The notes beneath the pieces were generated by a model. It saw nothing but the letters and a program-made list of their open reading frames with translations. It was not told where the DNA came from and did not search any database. Below are positions 37,895-49,125 of a DNA stretch of 64,000 bases, one piece after another. Position numbers and translations under genes: made by a program. Source of the stretch: Pseudomonadota bacterium (GTDB lineage: Bacteria; Pseudomonadota; Alphaproteobacteria; Rhizobiales; Rhizobiaceae); assembly GCA_020161665.1 (NCBI GenBank), contig JAIUPA010000016.1, positions 98,290 to 162,289 on the forward strand, given 5' to 3'. Within the stretch, counting starts at the first letter, position 1, and each line of letters opens with the position of its first letter.

Positions 37895-40636
37895 GTGACG
37901 AATTACGACACGAATGACCACGGCCTCGATGCCGCAACCCTGATTTCGGATGAAAGCCGCGCCACCGCGACGCCAATGATGGAGCAGTATATCGAGATCA
38001 AGGCCGCCAATCCGGATTCGCTGCTGTTTTATCGCATGGGCGACTTCTACGAACTGTTCTTCAACGATGCGGCGGAAGCTTCGCGGGCGCTGGGCATTAC
38101 CTTGACGAAGCGCGGCCAGCACATGGGGCAGGATATTCCCATGTGCGGCGTCCCGGTCCATGCCGCTGATGATTACTTGCAAAAGCTGATCTCGCTCGGC
38201 TTCCGGGTGGCGGTCTGCGAGCAGGTGGAAGACCCGGCGGAAGCCAAGAAGCGCGGCTCGAAGTCGGTGGTCAAGCGCGATGTGGTGCGCCTTGTGACAC
38301 CCGGCACGCTGACCGAGGAAAAGCTTCTTTCCCCCTCGGAATCCAACTACCTGATGACGCTGGCGCGCATCCGTGGCGCAGGTGAAGCGCAATATGCGCT
38401 GGCCTGGATCGATATTTCGACGGGTGTCTTCCGGGTGGCGGAAACCGGCCTTGACCGGCTTCTGGCTGATATTCTGCGTATCGACCCGCGCGAACTGATC
38501 CTTGCCGATACGCTGTTCCATGATCCGGAACTGAAGCCCGCGCTCGATATTCTGGGCCGCACCGTCCAGCCGCAGCCCGCCGTGCTTTTCGATAGCGCCA
38601 GCGCCGAAGGCCGCATCGCCCGCTATTTCAACGTCGGTACGCTCGATGGTTTCGGCACGTTTTCGCGCGCCGAACTGGCCGCCGCTGCGGCTGCCGTTGC
38701 CTATGTCGAGAAAACGCAGATCAACGAGCGCCCGCCGCTTGGCCGCCCCGAGCGCGAAAGTGCCGCCTCGACGCTTTTCATCGATCCGGCCACGCGCGCC
38801 AATCTCGAACTGGTGCGCACCCTTTCGGGCAACCGCGAAGGCTCGCTTCTGAAGGCGATCGACCGCACGGTCACGGGCGGCGGCGCGCGCCTTCTGGCCG
38901 AACGGCTGATGTCGCCTTTGACCGATGCCGCCATCATCGGCGAACGCCTCGATGCCATTGCCTACATGATCGGCGAGCCGGATCAGGTCTCTGCGTTGCG
39001 CTCGCTCTTGAAAAGCGTTCCGGACATGCCGCGCGCGCTCACACGTCTGGCGCTGGATCGTGGCGGCCCGCGTGATCTTGGGGCGATCCGCCAAGGGTTG
39101 GGCGCTGCGCGCGAGCTGGCCAGCCGCCTCGCCATGGCGCCACTGCCGAAGGAATTGCAGGAAGCGCTCACCGCCCTTCAGGCCTTGCCGCAAAGCCTTG
39201 AGCCGATGCTGGCCCAGATGCTGGCCGATGAACTGCCGCTTCTGAAGCGCGATGGCGGTTTCATCCGCGAGGGTGCGCGTGCCGGTCTGGACGACGCGCG
39301 GGCGCTGCGTGATCAGTCGCGCCGGGTCATCGCTTCGCTGCAGCTGCAATATGCCGAGGAAACCGGCATCCGCTCGCTGAAGATCAAGCACAACAATGTG
39401 CTCGGCTATTTCATTGAAGTGACCGCCGGCAATGCCGATACGATGATCGGTACGGCGGAGGCCAAGGCCCGCTTCATCCATCGCCAGACCATGGCGAACG
39501 CCATGCGCTTTACCACGACCGAACTGGCCGATCTTGAAAGCCGCATTGCCAATGCGGCGGGCGAGGCGCTGGACATCGAGCTTGAAGCCTTCAGTCGCAT
39601 GGTCGAAGCCGTCGTGGCCGAGGCGGAACCGATCAAGCAGGCGGCGCGTGCCCTGTCAGTGTTTGACGTGGCGGCAGGTCTTGCCGTGCTTGCCGTCGAG
39701 CGCGCCTATTGCCGCCCGCATGTCGATGAAAGCCGCGCGTTTCGCATCGAGGGCGGACGTCATCCGGTGGTCGAGCAGGCGCTCTTCCGCCAGGGTGGCG
39801 GGGCGTTCATCGCCAATGATTGCGATCTGTCGCCGGTCACCGGCGGGACCTATGGCGGCGTCTGGCTGATCACCGGCCCGAACATGGGCGGTAAATCAAC
39901 CTTCCTGCGCCAGAACGCGCTCATTGCCATCATGGCCCAGATGGGCTCCTACGTCCCGGCCACCTCGGCCGATATTGGCGTCGTTGACCGGCTGTTTTCG
40001 CGCGTTGGCGCCTCGGATGATCTGGCGCGCGGTCGCTCCACCTTCATGGTGGAAATGGTCGAGACGGCGGCGATCCTCAATCAGGCCACCGACCGCTCTC
40101 TGGTCATTCTGGACGAGATCGGGCGTGGCACGGCGACTTTCGACGGCCTGTCGATTGCCTGGGCGGCGGTCGAGCATCTGCACGAAAAGAACCGTTCGAG
40201 GGCGTTGTTTGCCACCCACTTCCATGAGTTGACCGTACTTTCGGAAAAGCTAGGCCGTCTTTCCAATGCCACGATGCGGGTCAAGGAATGGCAGGGCGAG
40301 GTGATCTTCCTGCACGAAGTGGGTCCGGGGGCGGCGGATCGTTCCTATGGCATTCAGGTGGCGCGCCTTGCCGGGCTTCCGGCCTCGGTCGTAGAAAGGG
40401 CGCGTGAAGTTCTGGCCAAGCTTGAGGATGCCGACCGCAAGAACCCGGCAAGTCAGTTGATCGATGATCTTCCGCTGTTTCAGGTTGCGGTGCGTCGCAC
40501 CGAAACAAAACCGGCCGGTTCCAAGGTTGAAGATCTGCTCAAGGGCATCAATCCCGACGAATTGACGCCGCGCGAAGCGCTGGAGAAGATTTACGCTCTC
40601 AAGAAAGAGCTTGGCAACGTCTCTGACCTATCCTAA
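37895..40636 (+). CDS. mutS: DNA mismatch repair protein MutS
   Basis: 913 residues from GTG at 37895, which gives the length expected for Brucella-type MutS; the frame is open to 37799 but that would reach into the maeB promoter. The next ATG (37976) would remove part of a variable N-terminus only. The mismatch-wedging FxE is in [10 protein letters not shown], Walker A in [15 protein letters not shown], Walker B in [15 protein letters not shown] and the composite-site motif in [12 protein letters not shown]. MutS recognises mispairs and recruits MutL. glnD follows after 65 bp. Confidence 0.96.
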   Translation: MTNYDTNDHGLDAATLISDESRATATPMMEQYIEIKAANPDSLLFYRMGDFYELFFNDAAEASRALGITLTKRGQHMGQDIPMCGVPVHAADDYLQKLISLGFRVAVCEQVEDPAEAKKRGSKSVVKRDVVRLVTPGTLTEEKLLSPSESNYLMTLARIRGAGEAQYALAWIDISTGVFRVAETGLDRLLADILRIDPRELILADTLFHDPELKPALDILGRTVQPQPAVLFDSASAEGRIARYFNVGTLDGFGTFSRAELAAAAAAVAYVEKTQINERPPLGRPERESAASTLFIDPATRANLELVRTLSGNREGSLLKAIDRTVTGGGARLLAERLMSPLTDAAIIGERLDAIAYMIGEPDQVSALRSLLKSVPDMPRALTRLALDRGGPRDLGAIRQGLGAARELASRLAMAPLPKELQEALTALQALPQSLEPMLAQMLADELPLLKRDGGFIREGARAGLDDARALRDQSRRVIASLQLQYAEETGIRSLKIKHNNVLGYFIEVTAGNADTMIGTAEAKARFIHRQTMANAMRFTTTELADLESRIANAAGEALDIELEAFSRMVEAVVAEAEPIKQAARALSVFDVAAGLAVLAVERAYCRPHVDESRAFRIEGGRHPVVEQALFRQGGGAFIANDCDLSPVTGGTYGGVWLITGPNMGGKSTFLRQNALIAIMAQMGSYVPATSADIGVVDRLFSRVGASDDLARGRSTFMVEMVETAAILNQATDRSLVILDEIGRGTATFDGLSIAWAAVEHLHEKNRSRALFATHFHELTVLSEKLGRLSNATMRVKEWQGEVIFLHEVGPGAADRSYGIQVARLAGLPASVVERAREVLAKLEDADRKNPASQLIDDLPLFQVAVRRTETKPAGSKVEDLLKGINPDELTPREALEKIYALKKELGNVSDLS

Positions 40637-40701
40637 GGCCCGTGCATCAGGCGCAAGAACCCGCCAGTAAAGGGGCCGGAATGGCACCCGGAGAATGAAA
40701 G

Positions 40702-43530
40702 ATGGCCGAGATGGCGAAACTCGAAGCGGAATTTCCCGAAATCGTTGACGCTGAACGGCTGGGTGCCGAATGCGAGGCCATCGCGCTTCAGCATGTCGGA
40801 AAACCGGATGACATGAAGGTGGCGCTACTGCCGGTCCTCAAAGCGGCCAGCAAGGAAGGCCGCGCCCGCGCCCGCACGATTTTCGACGCAGAGGGTGGCG
40901 GCATTGATTGCGCACGGCGTATTTCCGCCCTGCAGGACAAGCTGATCGAAACCATCTTCAACGTCACGGTTGCCCATCTTTATCCGGCGGCCAAGGGGTC
41001 TCTGGCCGTCACGGCAGTGGGTGGTTATGGCCGCGGCACGCTTGCGCCCGGCTCGGATATCGATCTTCTTTTCCTGTTTCCGCCGAAATGCGATCCGAAC
41101 GTCCACAAGGCCGTCGAGTTCATTCTCTACGTACTGTGGGATATGGGCTTCAAGGTGGGCCACGCCGCGCGCACCGTTGAGGAATGCATCAAGCAGGCAC
41201 TGGCCGATATGACGGTGCGTACTGCCGTTCTGGAAATGCGCTTCATCTGCGGTGAAAGCACGCTGGTGACGGAGCTTTGGGACCGCTTCACCAAGGAAAT
41301 CGTCGTCAATACCGGCCCGGAATTCGTCGCTGCCAAGCTGGCCGAGCGCGATGAGCGTCATCGCAAATCCGGTGACACCCGCTATCTGGTGGAACCGAAC
41401 GTCAAGGAAGGCAAGGGGGGCTTGCGCGACCTGCACACGCTCTTCTGGATTTCCAAATATTACTACCGCATCGAGGACCCGGTGGAACTGGTGCGTCTGG
41501 GCGTTCTGTCGCGGCAGGAATGGCGTCTGTTCCAGAAGGCCGAGGATTTTCTCTGGACGGTGCGCTGCCACATCCATTTTCTCGTTGGCAAGGCGGAAGA
41601 GCGCCTGTCCTTCGACATCCAGCGCGAGATCGCCGAACTGCTGGACTATAATCCGCGCCCCGGCCTGTCCGCCGTCGAGCGCTTCATGAAGCATTACTTT
41701 CTCGTGGCGAAGGATGTCGGCGATCTGACCCGCATCTTCTGCGCGGCGCTGGAAGACCAGCAGGCCAAGGATGCGCCGGGCTTGACGGGCGTGTTCAGCC
41801 GCTTCACCCGCCGCAAGCGCAAGATTGCCGGAACGGTGGATTTCGTCGAGGATCGTGGCCGCATCATGCTGGCCTCGCCGGATGTGTTCAAGCGCGATCC
41901 GGTCAACATCATCCGCCTGTTCCGCATCGCCGATCTCAATGGCCTCGAGTTTCACCCCGATGCGTTGAAGCGCGTCACCCGTTCGCTGTCGCTCATCGAT
42001 CAGACCGTGCGCGAGGACGAAGAGGCAAACCGCATCTTCCTGTCGATCCTGACGTCAAAGCGCGATCCGGCCCTCATGCTGAAGCGCATGAATGAGGCCG
42101 GTGTTCTGGGCCGCTTCATCCCGGAATTCCGCAAGATTGTCTCGATGATGCAGTTCAACATGTATCATCACTACACGGTGGATGAGCACCTGATCCGCGC
42201 CGTGGAGCAGCTGTCGCGCCTCGATAAGGGTCTGGGTGCCGATACCTTCCCGTTGTCGGTCAAGCTTGTCGAATCCGTGGAAGATCGCACGGCGCTTTAT
42301 GTCGCGGTTCTTCTGCACGATATCGCCAAGGGCCGGCAGGAGGATCACTCGATTGCCGGTGCCAAGGTGGCGCGCAAGCTGTGCCCGCGCTTTGGCCTCT
42401 CGCCGAAACAGACGGAAATGGTGGCCTGGCTGATCCAGGAACATCTCACCATGTCGATGACGGCGCAGACCCGCGATCTGCACGACCGTAAGGCGATCAC
42501 CGATTTTGCCGACAAGGTGCAGTCGCTTGACCGCTTGAAGATGCTGCTCATCCTTACGGTCTGCGATATCTGTGCGGTGGGTCCGGGCGTCTGGAACGGC
42601 TGGAAGGGCCAACTGTTGCGCACGCTTTATTACGAGACGGAACTGCTTCTGTCGGGCGGCTTCTCGCAGGTCTCGCGCAAGGAGCGCGCGGCTGCCGCGG
42701 CACAGGCGCTCTCCGACGCGCTGGCCGACTGGCCGCAGAAGGACCGCCGCAAATATACCCGCCTGCATTACCAGCCTTACCTGCTTTCGGTTCCGCTGGA
42801 GGATCAGGTGCGCCATGCCACCTTCATTCGCGAGGCGGACAAGGAAAAGAAGACGCTGGCGACCGTGGTTCGCACCCATTCCTTCCATGCTGTCACCGAA
42901 ATCACCGTGCTTGCGCCGGACCATCCGCGTCTCCTGTCGGTCATCGCAGGCGCCTGCGCCTTTGCCGGGGCCAACATTGTCGGCGCGCAGATCTTCACCA
43001 CCTCGGATGGCCGGGCGCTGGATACGATCCTCGTGAACCGCGAGTTTGCCAATGACGAGGACGAGATGCGCCGCGCCGCCACCATCGGGCGGATGATCGA
43101 GGAAGTGCTGGCGGGTGTGAAGCGCCTGCCGGAAGTGATCGCCAGCCGCACGCGCGGCAAGCGCTCCAAGACGGGCGCGTTCCCGGTCATTCCGGGCGTT
43201 ACGCTCCTCAATACGCTGTCGAACAAGTTCACCGTCATCGAGATCGAATGCCTTGACCGTCCGGGCCTTCTGGCGGAAGTCACGGCGGCCCTTGCCGACC
43301 TGCTCCTTGATATTCAATCGGCTCATATCACCACCTTCGGGGAGAAGGTCATCGACACCTTCTATGTGACCGACCTCACGGGCGAGAAGGTCAACAATGA
43401 AAACCGGCAGGCGATCATTGCCGCACGGCTCAAATCGGTGATGGTAGGCGATCATGATGCGCTTCGTCCCGGTTCGAACCGTCATTCGGCCAGCGCCCTG
43501 ACGTCCTCCGGCGGGAATGGCGGCAAATGA
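40702..43530 (+). CDS. glnD: Protein-PII uridylyltransferase/uridylyl-removing enzyme GlnD
   Basis: 942 residues. The nucleotidyltransferase domain has [18 protein letters not shown] with the catalytic GS and DxD; the HD hydrolase domain has [15 protein letters not shown]; and two ACT domains lie at the C-terminus ([20 protein letters not shown] and [19 protein letters not shown]). It senses glutamine and modifies PII proteins, linking nitrogen state to NtrBC and thereby to sigma-54 (rpoN, 23604). Its last four bases overlap the murJ start (ATGA). Confidence 0.97.
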   Translation: MAEMAKLEAEFPEIVDAERLGAECEAIALQHVGKPDDMKVALLPVLKAASKEGRARARTIFDAEGGGIDCARRISALQDKLIETIFNVTVAHLYPAAKGSLAVTAVGGYGRGTLAPGSDIDLLFLFPPKCDPNVHKAVEFILYVLWDMGFKVGHAARTVEECIKQALADMTVRTAVLEMRFICGESTLVTELWDRFTKEIVVNTGPEFVAAKLAERDERHRKSGDTRYLVEPNVKEGKGGLRDLHTLFWISKYYYRIEDPVELVRLGVLSRQEWRLFQKAEDFLWTVRCHIHFLVGKAEERLSFDIQREIAELLDYNPRPGLSAVERFMKHYFLVAKDVGDLTRIFCAALEDQQAKDAPGLTGVFSRFTRRKRKIAGTVDFVEDRGRIMLASPDVFKRDPVNIIRLFRIADLNGLEFHPDALKRVTRSLSLIDQTVREDEEANRIFLSILTSKRDPALMLKRMNEAGVLGRFIPEFRKIVSMMQFNMYHHYTVDEHLIRAVEQLSRLDKGLGADTFPLSVKLVESVEDRTALYVAVLLHDIAKGRQEDHSIAGAKVARKLCPRFGLSPKQTEMVAWLIQEHLTMSMTAQTRDLHDRKAITDFADKVQSLDRLKMLLILTVCDICAVGPGVWNGWKGQLLRTLYYETELLLSGGFSQVSRKERAAAAAQALSDALADWPQKDRRKYTRLHYQPYLLSVPLEDQVRHATFIREADKEKKTLATVVRTHSFHAVTEITVLAPDHPRLLSVIAGACAFAGANIVGAQIFTTSDGRALDTILVNREFANDEDEMRRAATIGRMIEEVLAGVKRLPEVIASRTRGKRSKTGAFPVIPGVTLLNTLSNKFTVIEIECLDRPGLLAEVTAALADLLLDIQSAHITTFGEKVIDTFYVTDLTGEKVNNENRQAIIAARLKSVMVGDHDALRPGSNRHSASALTSSGGNGGK

Positions 43531-45119
43531 GCCTTCTGAAAAAATTTGCGACCGTGGGCGGCGCGACGCTCGGCAGCCGCGTGTTCGGTTTCATGCGCGA
43601 AATGCTGATGGCCGCCGCCGTCGGTACGGGTCCGGCGGCCGATGCCTTCAACGCGGCCTTCCGTTTTCCCAATACGTTTCGCCGTCTCTTCGCTGAGGGC
43701 GCGTTCAACTCCGCCTTCGTGCCGCTCTTCGCCAAGGAAATCGAAGCGGGCGGCATGGATGGCGCGCGTCGCTTTTCCGAGGAAGTGTTCGGCGTTCTCT
43801 TCACCGTTTTGATGGCGATTACCATCGTCATGGAACTGTCCATGCCGGTTCTGGTGCGCACCATCATCGCGCCGGGCTTCGTTGATGATCCGGTGAAGTT
43901 CGAGACCACGGTGCGATTGACCACCATCATGTTCCCCTATCTCGCCTGCATGTCGCTGGCGGCCATGATGGGCGGCATGCTGAACTCGCTGCACCGCTAT
44001 TTTGCCGCCGCCATCGCCCCGGTGTTCCTCAACGTCATCCTTATTGGCGTTCTCGCAACGGCCTGGTGGCAGGGTTATAACCCGCTGGAAGTGAGCTATG
44101 GCCTGTCCTGGGGTGTGATGGCCGCAGGTGTGGTGCAGCTCGCCATCGTCTGGATTGCCGTGCGCCATGCGGGCATGAAGATCGGCTTTCGCCGTCCGCG
44201 CCTGACGCCCAATGTGACGCGTCTTCTCATTCTGGCCCTTCCGGCGGCCATTACCGGCGGCATCACTCAGATCAACCTTTTGATCAACACGGCCATTGCC
44301 TCAAGTGCCGAAGGGGCGATCTCTGCGCTCGTCTATGCTGACCGCATCTATCAGTTGCCGCTTGGCGTCGTGGGCATTGCAGTCGCCACCGTGCTTTTGC
44401 CGGAGCTGTCGCGCGCCTTGCGGTCCGGCGCATCCGTGGAAGCCTCGAACCTGCAAAACCGTTCGGTCGAGTTCGTGCTGTTCCTGACACTGCCCGCCGC
44501 TGGCGCTCTGCTCGTCATGTCGGAGCCGATTGTCCGCCTGCTCTACGAACGCGGCCAGTTTGCACCGTCCTCGACCGTCACGGTCGGCGCCATTCTCGGT
44601 CTTTACGGCCTCGGTCTTCCGGCTTTTGTGTTGATCAAGGCCTTTATCCCCGGCTTCTTCGCCCGCGAAGATACGCGCACGCCGATGATTTTTGCGGGCA
44701 TTGCCGTCGCCGTGAACGTGTCGCTGGCCATGACGCTTTTCCCGCATCTGTCGGCGCTTGGTATCGCGACGGCGGAAATCGTCGCCGGTTGGGTCAATGC
44801 GGCCCTCCTGTTTTTCACGCTGGTGAAACGCGGGCACTGGGGCAGTGATCGGGCGCTCCTGAAGCGCATCCCCATGCTTGTGCTGTCCGCCGCCCTGATG
44901 GCCGGGCTTTTGCATTACCTGATCATCTGGCTTCAGCCGCAGCTCGCTTCATCGGCCCCCACGGTCATCAAGGCTGCAACCGTGGCCGGTCTGGTGGTGA
45001 CCGCGATGGTCGTCTATTTCGGCCTTGCCTTTGCCACCGGCGGCGCGGATCGGTCGATGCTGGCGCGCGCCCTGAAACGCAAGGCGAAACCCGCGCCCGA
45101 AGCGCCTTCGCCCGAGTGA
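43527..45119 (+). CDS. murJ: Lipid II flippase MurJ (MviN)
   Basis: 530 residues with about 14 membrane helices. The N-terminus [20 protein letters not shown] and [25 protein letters not shown] are the MviN/MurJ signature, including the Arg residues of the central cavity. It flips lipid II to the outer face of the inner membrane for peptidoglycan synthesis. Coupled to glnD by an ATGA overlap; this glnD-murJ-trpS order is conserved in Rhizobiales. Confidence 0.96.
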   Translation: MSLLKKFATVGGATLGSRVFGFMREMLMAAAVGTGPAADAFNAAFRFPNTFRRLFAEGAFNSAFVPLFAKEIEAGGMDGARRFSEEVFGVLFTVLMAITIVMELSMPVLVRTIIAPGFVDDPVKFETTVRLTTIMFPYLACMSLAAMMGGMLNSLHRYFAAAIAPVFLNVILIGVLATAWWQGYNPLEVSYGLSWGVMAAGVVQLAIVWIAVRHAGMKIGFRRPRLTPNVTRLLILALPAAITGGITQINLLINTAIASSAEGAISALVYADRIYQLPLGVVGIAVATVLLPELSRALRSGASVEASNLQNRSVEFVLFLTLPAAGALLVMSEPIVRLLYERGQFAPSSTVTVGAILGLYGLGLPAFVLIKAFIPGFFAREDTRTPMIFAGIAVAVNVSLAMTLFPHLSALGIATAEIVAGWVNAALLFFTLVKRGHWGSDRALLKRIPMLVLSAALMAGLLHYLIIWLQPQLASSAPTVIKAATVAGLVVTAMVVYFGLAFATGGADRSMLARALKRKAKPAPEAPSPE

Positions 45120-45199
45120 AATGTTTTTCTTGATCGCCAAAAGGTGAGGGTGCATACAGCCCCCGACCTTTCTTTTCATGCCGCCTGTCGAGGACGACG

Positions 45200-46267
45200 A
45201 TGACCGAATTCAAGCCGCTTGTCTTTTCCGGTATCCAGCCCACCGGAAATCTTCATCTCGGCAACTATCTGGGTGCCATCCGCAAGTTCGTGGCGCTGCA
45301 GGAGGACCATGAGTGCATCTATTGCGTCGTGGACCTGCATGCCCTGACGGCCCAGCTTGTGCATGATGATATGCCGAGCCAGATCCGCTCGATCACCGCC
45401 GCTTTCCTGGCGTCGGGCATCGATCCGGTCAAAAGCATCGTCTTCAACCAGTCGGCCGTGCCGCAGCATGCGGAACTGGCCTGGATCTTCAACTGCGTCG
45501 CGCGCATCGGCTGGATGGAGCGCATGACCCAGTTCAAGGACAAGACCGGCGGCAAGAATGCCGAACAGGTCTCGCTCGGTCTTCTGGCCTATCCGAGCCT
45601 GATGGCCGCCGACATTCTGGTTTACCGCGCCACCCATGTGCCGGTGGGCGAAGACCAGAAGCAGCATCTCGAACTCGCCCGCGACATTGCCCAGAAGTTC
45701 AACATCGATTTCAGCGCCCATATCCGTAAGGCGGGTCTCGGCACCGATATCGTTGTCGGTGAAGAGCCGGTGCATGCCTATTTCCCGATGGTCGAGCCGC
45801 TGATCGGTGGTCCGGCGCCGCGCGTCATGTCGCTCAAGGATGGCACGAAGAAGATGTCGAAGTCCGATCCGTCGGACCTGTCGCGCATCAACCTCACCGA
45901 TGATGCCGAGGCCATCGCCAAGAAGATCCGCAAGGCCAAGACCGACCCGGATGCGTTGCCGTCTGAAATCGCCGGTCTTGCCGGTCGCCCGGAAGCCGCA
46001 AACCTTGTTGGCATCTATGCCGCGCTTTGCGATTCCACCCGCGAAAAGGTGCTGGAAGAGTTTGGCGGACAGCAGTTCTCCACCTTCAAGCCCGCACTGG
46101 TCGAGCTTGCAGTCTCCGTCCTCTCGCCGATTGGCGACGAGATGCGCCGCCTTCTCGATGCGCCGGATCATATCGATGCCATCCTGCGTGATGGCGGTGC
46201 CCGCGCCCGTACCATCGCTGAAAAAACGATGACGGACGTACGCGACATCATCGGCTTCGTGCGCTAA
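45200..46267 (+). CDS. trpS: Tryptophanyl-tRNA synthetase
   Basis: 355 residues, a class I synthetase. The HIGH-type motif is [13 protein letters not shown] and the KMSKS motif is exact ([11 protein letters not shown]). The VVDLHALT and [19 protein letters not shown] segments that bind Trp and the adenylate are present. It charges tRNA-Trp. It follows murJ by 80 bp. Confidence 0.98.
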   Translation: MTEFKPLVFSGIQPTGNLHLGNYLGAIRKFVALQEDHECIYCVVDLHALTAQLVHDDMPSQIRSITAAFLASGIDPVKSIVFNQSAVPQHAELAWIFNCVARIGWMERMTQFKDKTGGKNAEQVSLGLLAYPSLMAADILVYRATHVPVGEDQKQHLELARDIAQKFNIDFSAHIRKAGLGTDIVVGEEPVHAYFPMVEPLIGGPAPRVMSLKDGTKKMSKSDPSDLSRINLTDDAEAIAKKIRKAKTDPDALPSEIAGLAGRPEAANLVGIYAALCDSTREKVLEEFGGQQFSTFKPALVELAVSVLSPIGDEMRRLLDAPDHIDAILRDGGARARTIAEKTMTDVRDIIGFVR

Positions 46268-46333
46268 AGTCGCATCGTCTCGCGGGGCTTTGGGAGAAGC
46301 CCTGTCAGGCGGTGATCGAAGGCTGGAGGGCTT

Positions 46334-46825
46334 ATGGTTTCGACTCGACTGTCCCGTCTTGAAGGGCACCGGCGCAAGTTCATGGCGGTGATCGACAATA
46401 CGCCGGAATGCGCCCGCGCCGTGCATTATGCCGGTCGTCGCGCCAAGAACACCAATGGCGCATTGGTTCTGGTCTATGTGATCCCTGAGGGCGACTTCCA
46501 GCAATGGCGCGGCGTTGAGGAAATCATGCGCGCCGAAGCCCGCGAGGAAGCCGAAGCGATTGTCAGCGAGGCCGCCGCGCGGGTTCGCGAAAGCATCGGC
46601 GTCGAGGCCGAGATTGTCATCCGCGAAGGCTCCGCCGCCGAACAGATCAATGCCGTGATCGAGGAAGACCGCGATATCGCCATCCTCGTTCTGGCCGCCG
46701 GATCAACCAAGGAAGGGCCGGGTCCGCTGGTGTCCTCCATCGGTGGACGTGGCGCGGCCTTCCCCATTCCCGTGACGGTTCTGCCCGATACGCTGACGAA
46801 TGAGGAAATCGACGCCCTGTGTTGA
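46334..46825 (+). CDS. Universal stress protein (UspA family)
   Basis: 163 residues. A single Usp domain starts with RKFMAVIDNTPECARAVHYAGRRA and ends with the beta strand FPIPVTVLPDTL. The ATP-type loop GxxGxxxxS(S/T)V is only loosely matched (AAGSTKEGPGPLVSSIGG), so ATP binding is uncertain. The gene is between trpS and the nfu-type gene, as in related genomes. Role: stress-linked, otherwise unknown. Confidence 0.85.
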   Translation: MVSTRLSRLEGHRRKFMAVIDNTPECARAVHYAGRRAKNTNGALVLVYVIPEGDFQQWRGVEEIMRAEAREEAEAIVSEAAARVRESIGVEAEIVIREGSAAEQINAVIEEDRDIAILVLAAGSTKEGPGPLVSSIGGRGAAFPIPVTVLPDTLTNEEIDALC

Positions 46826-46945
46826 TACAAGGCGCTGACACTACGTCACACAAAGCGGACCTTGAAACCGGAGTGTGGCAGTTATATTTGTCCGTTCATG
46901 ATTTAAGCCTATCCGATTGATAGCCGTAGGCAGGGAGCCGCAGCC

Positions 46946-47509
46946 ATGTTCATTCAGACCGAAACGACGCCCAATCCGGCAACGCTGAAATTCCTGCCGG
47001 GCCGGGTCGTTCTCGAGGGCGGTCCTGCCGAGTTCCGCAACGCCGCCGAGGCGGAAGCCTCGCCGTTGGCCGCTCGCCTCTTCACCGTTCCGGGCGTCAC
47101 GGGCGTTTTCTTTGGCTATGACTTCATCACCGTCACCAAGGACGGCGCCGAATGGCCGCATCTGAAGCCGGCCATCCTCGGCACCATCATGGAGCACTTC
47201 ATGTCCGGCGCGCCGGTCATGGGCAAGGCGGGTCCCGCACTCGATGCTGATGGCGACGAAGAGTTCTATAACGAAAAGGACGAGGCCATCGTCGCGACGA
47301 TCAAGGAACTGCTCGATTCGCGCGTGCGCCCGGCTGTGGCGCAGGATGGCGGCGATATCACCTTCCGTGGTTATGAGGATGGCATCGTCTACCTCAACAT
47401 GAAGGGCGCATGCTCCGGCTGCCCGTCTTCGACGGCCACGCTGAAGCACGGCGTGCAGAACCTGCTTCGCCACTTCGTGCCGGAGATCAACGGCGTCGAG
47501 GCAGTCTGA
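46946..47509 (+). CDS. NifU-family iron-sulfur scaffold/carrier (Nfu type)
   Basis: 187 residues with an N-terminal Nfu_N domain (MFIQTETTPNPATLKFLPG) and a C-terminal NifU domain with the cluster-binding CxxC in MKGACSGCPSST. Nfu proteins carry a 4Fe-4S cluster from the assembly machinery to client enzymes, such as the radical SAM enzymes HemW and MiaB encoded in this window. tsaB follows after 5 bp, so the two are probably cotranscribed. Confidence 0.93.
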   Translation: MFIQTETTPNPATLKFLPGRVVLEGGPAEFRNAAEAEASPLAARLFTVPGVTGVFFGYDFITVTKDGAEWPHLKPAILGTIMEHFMSGAPVMGKAGPALDADGDEEFYNEKDEAIVATIKELLDSRVRPAVAQDGGDITFRGYEDGIVYLNMKGACSGCPSSTATLKHGVQNLLRHFVPEINGVEAV

Positions 47510-47514
47510 AACGC

Positions 47515-48153
47515 ATGATCGTTCTGGCTCTCGATACGGCGGGCGCCGATTGCTCGGCAGCGCTTTTCTCGTCGACCGAGGGCCGGGTGCTGTCCTGTGT
47601 CACCGAAACCCTTGGCAAAGGCCATGCCGAGCGCCTGATGGATATTCTCGACCGCGCGCTTGCTGAAGCCGGTCTTGAGCTTTCCGCCGTCGAGCGGATT
47701 GCCGTCACCGTCGGTCCCGGTTCCTTTACCGGCATTCGTGTGGGTGTGGCGGCAGCGCGTGGCCTTGGTCTGGCGCTGGGCGTGGAGGTGCGCGGCATTT
47801 CCACCCTTTCGGTTCTGGCCGAAGAAGCCCGCAAGAGGGGTAAGGCCGGCGATTTCGTGGTTGCCATCGATGCGCGCCGCGATGAGGTTTATTTCCAGCA
47901 CTTTCCGCACGGTGAACCGCTTCTCCTTTCGGTCTCTGAGGCAAGAGAACGGGTGAAGGGTCTCGACGTTGACGTGATCGGTTCGGCGCGCCCGCTTCTG
48001 GTGGACGGTGCCGTATCGGAAGGGCCGGATCGTTATCCGGCTGGCATCATTGCGCAACTCGCCGTCTCGGGTGATAATCTGCCACCGAAACCGCTTTATT
48101 TGCGCGGGGCAGATGCCAAGCCACAAATGGGCTTTGCCGTCACCCGCCTTTGA
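47515..48153 (+). CDS. tsaB: tRNA threonylcarbamoyladenosine biosynthesis protein TsaB
   Basis: 212 residues from the ATG at 47515. The ASKHA-fold N-terminus MIVLALDTAGADCSAALF and the VTVGPGSFTGIRVGVAAARGLG segment are diagnostic. TsaB supports TsaD in making t6A37 in tRNAs that read ANN codons. It is slightly shorter than E. coli TsaB at the C-terminus. rimI begins 7 bp later, a common pairing. Confidence 0.95.
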   Translation: MIVLALDTAGADCSAALFSSTEGRVLSCVTETLGKGHAERLMDILDRALAEAGLELSAVERIAVTVGPGSFTGIRVGVAAARGLGLALGVEVRGISTLSVLAEEARKRGKAGDFVVAIDARRDEVYFQHFPHGEPLLLSVSEARERVKGLDVDVIGSARPLLVDGAVSEGPDRYPAGIIAQLAVSGDNLPPKPLYLRGADAKPQMGFAVTRL

Positions 48154-48160
48154 GACCCGC

Positions 48161-48652
48161 ATGCTGAAATACCTGACCGGAAATCCCGAATGTGAACTTC
48201 TGCCCATGGTTTCGGGCGATTGCCGCGATGTGGCAAGCCTTCATGCCCTGCGGTTTCCCCTTCCCTGGGGGCAGGGTGAGTTTGCTTCGCTTCTCTCGCA
48301 GGACAGCGTGTTCGGGTTTGTCATGCGCCAGACCAATGCCTGGGCCGGAAAGCCGCTGGTCGGCTTCGTGCTGTCCCGCGAGGCGGCAGGCGAGGGCGAA
48401 ATCCTCACCATTGCCGTTTCGGAAAAGGTCGGTCGTCTGGGCCTTGGCTGGCGTCTCATGCAGGCCGCCCTCAACGAAACGCGCCTGCGCGGGGCCGAAG
48501 CGATGTTTCTCGAGGTCGATTCGGCCAACAGCCCGGCGATTGCGCTTTACCGCAAGCTGGGCTTCGACAAGGTGGGAGAACGCCCGGCCTATTACACCGC
48601 ACAGGATGGGACGCGATCAACGGCGCTTGTCATGCGCTGCAATCTTGGCTAA
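48161..48652 (+). CDS. rimI: Ribosomal-protein-alanine N-acetyltransferase RimI-like GNAT protein
   Basis: 163 residues from the ATG at 48161. The GNAT fold has beta-4 GEILTIAVSEKVGRLGLGWRLM (acetyl-CoA loop GRLGLGW) and FLEVDSANSPAIALYRKLGF. RimI acetylates the N-terminus of S18 and other proteins. The tsaB-rimI context supports this; sequence alone would only say GNAT acetyltransferase. Confidence 0.9.
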   Translation: MLKYLTGNPECELLPMVSGDCRDVASLHALRFPLPWGQGEFASLLSQDSVFGFVMRQTNAWAGKPLVGFVLSREAAGEGEILTIAVSEKVGRLGLGWRLMQAALNETRLRGAEAMFLEVDSANSPAIALYRKLGFDKVGERPAYYTAQDGTRSTALVMRCNLG

Positions 48653-48687
48653 CCCGTTCGGGAACGCCGAAACGACTAGAGGCTGCC

Positions 48688-49116
48688 ATGGGTGAACTGT
48701 CGAGCACGCTTGAAGAGCTTTGCGCGGAACGTGGCATGCGCATGACGGATCAGCGTCGTGTGATCGCCCGGATTCTCGAGGAATCGGAAGACCATCCGGA
48801 TGTGGAAGAGCTGCACCGCCGTTCGGTGAAGGTCGATTCGCGCATTTCCATCTCAACGGTCTATCGCACGCTGAAACTCTTCGAGGATGCAGGCATTATC
48901 GCCCGCCACGACTTCCGCGACGGCCGTTCGCGCTATGAAACGGTGCCGGAAGAACATCACGATCACTTGATCAACCTGAAAACAGGCGAGGTGATCGAAT
49001 TCCATTCGCCGGAAATCGAGGCGCTTCAGGAACGCATTGCCCGCGAATACGGGTTGAGGCTCGTCGATCATCGCTTCGAGCTTTACGGCGTGCCGATCCG
49101 CAAGGACGGGGATTGA
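48688..49116 (+). CDS. Fur-family metalloregulator, Mur-like
   Basis: 142 residues. The winged helix is in MRMTDQRRVIARILEE and SISTVYRTLKLFEDAGII; the metal-binding region has EEHHDHLINLKTGEVIEF. The C-terminal CxxC pairs that bind structural zinc in E. coli Fur are missing (only one Cys, near residue 12). In Rhizobiales the gene in this place usually encodes Mur, a manganese-responsive repressor, while iron control is by RirA/Irr. Calling it Mur and not Fur rests on that knowledge and context. Confidence 0.88.
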   Translation: MGELSSTLEELCAERGMRMTDQRRVIARILEESEDHPDVEELHRRSVKVDSRISISTVYRTLKLFEDAGIIARHDFRDGRSRYETVPEEHHDHLINLKTGEVIEFHSPEIEALQERIAREYGLRLVDHRFELYGVPIRKDGD

Positions 49117-49125
49117 TCCGCACCC

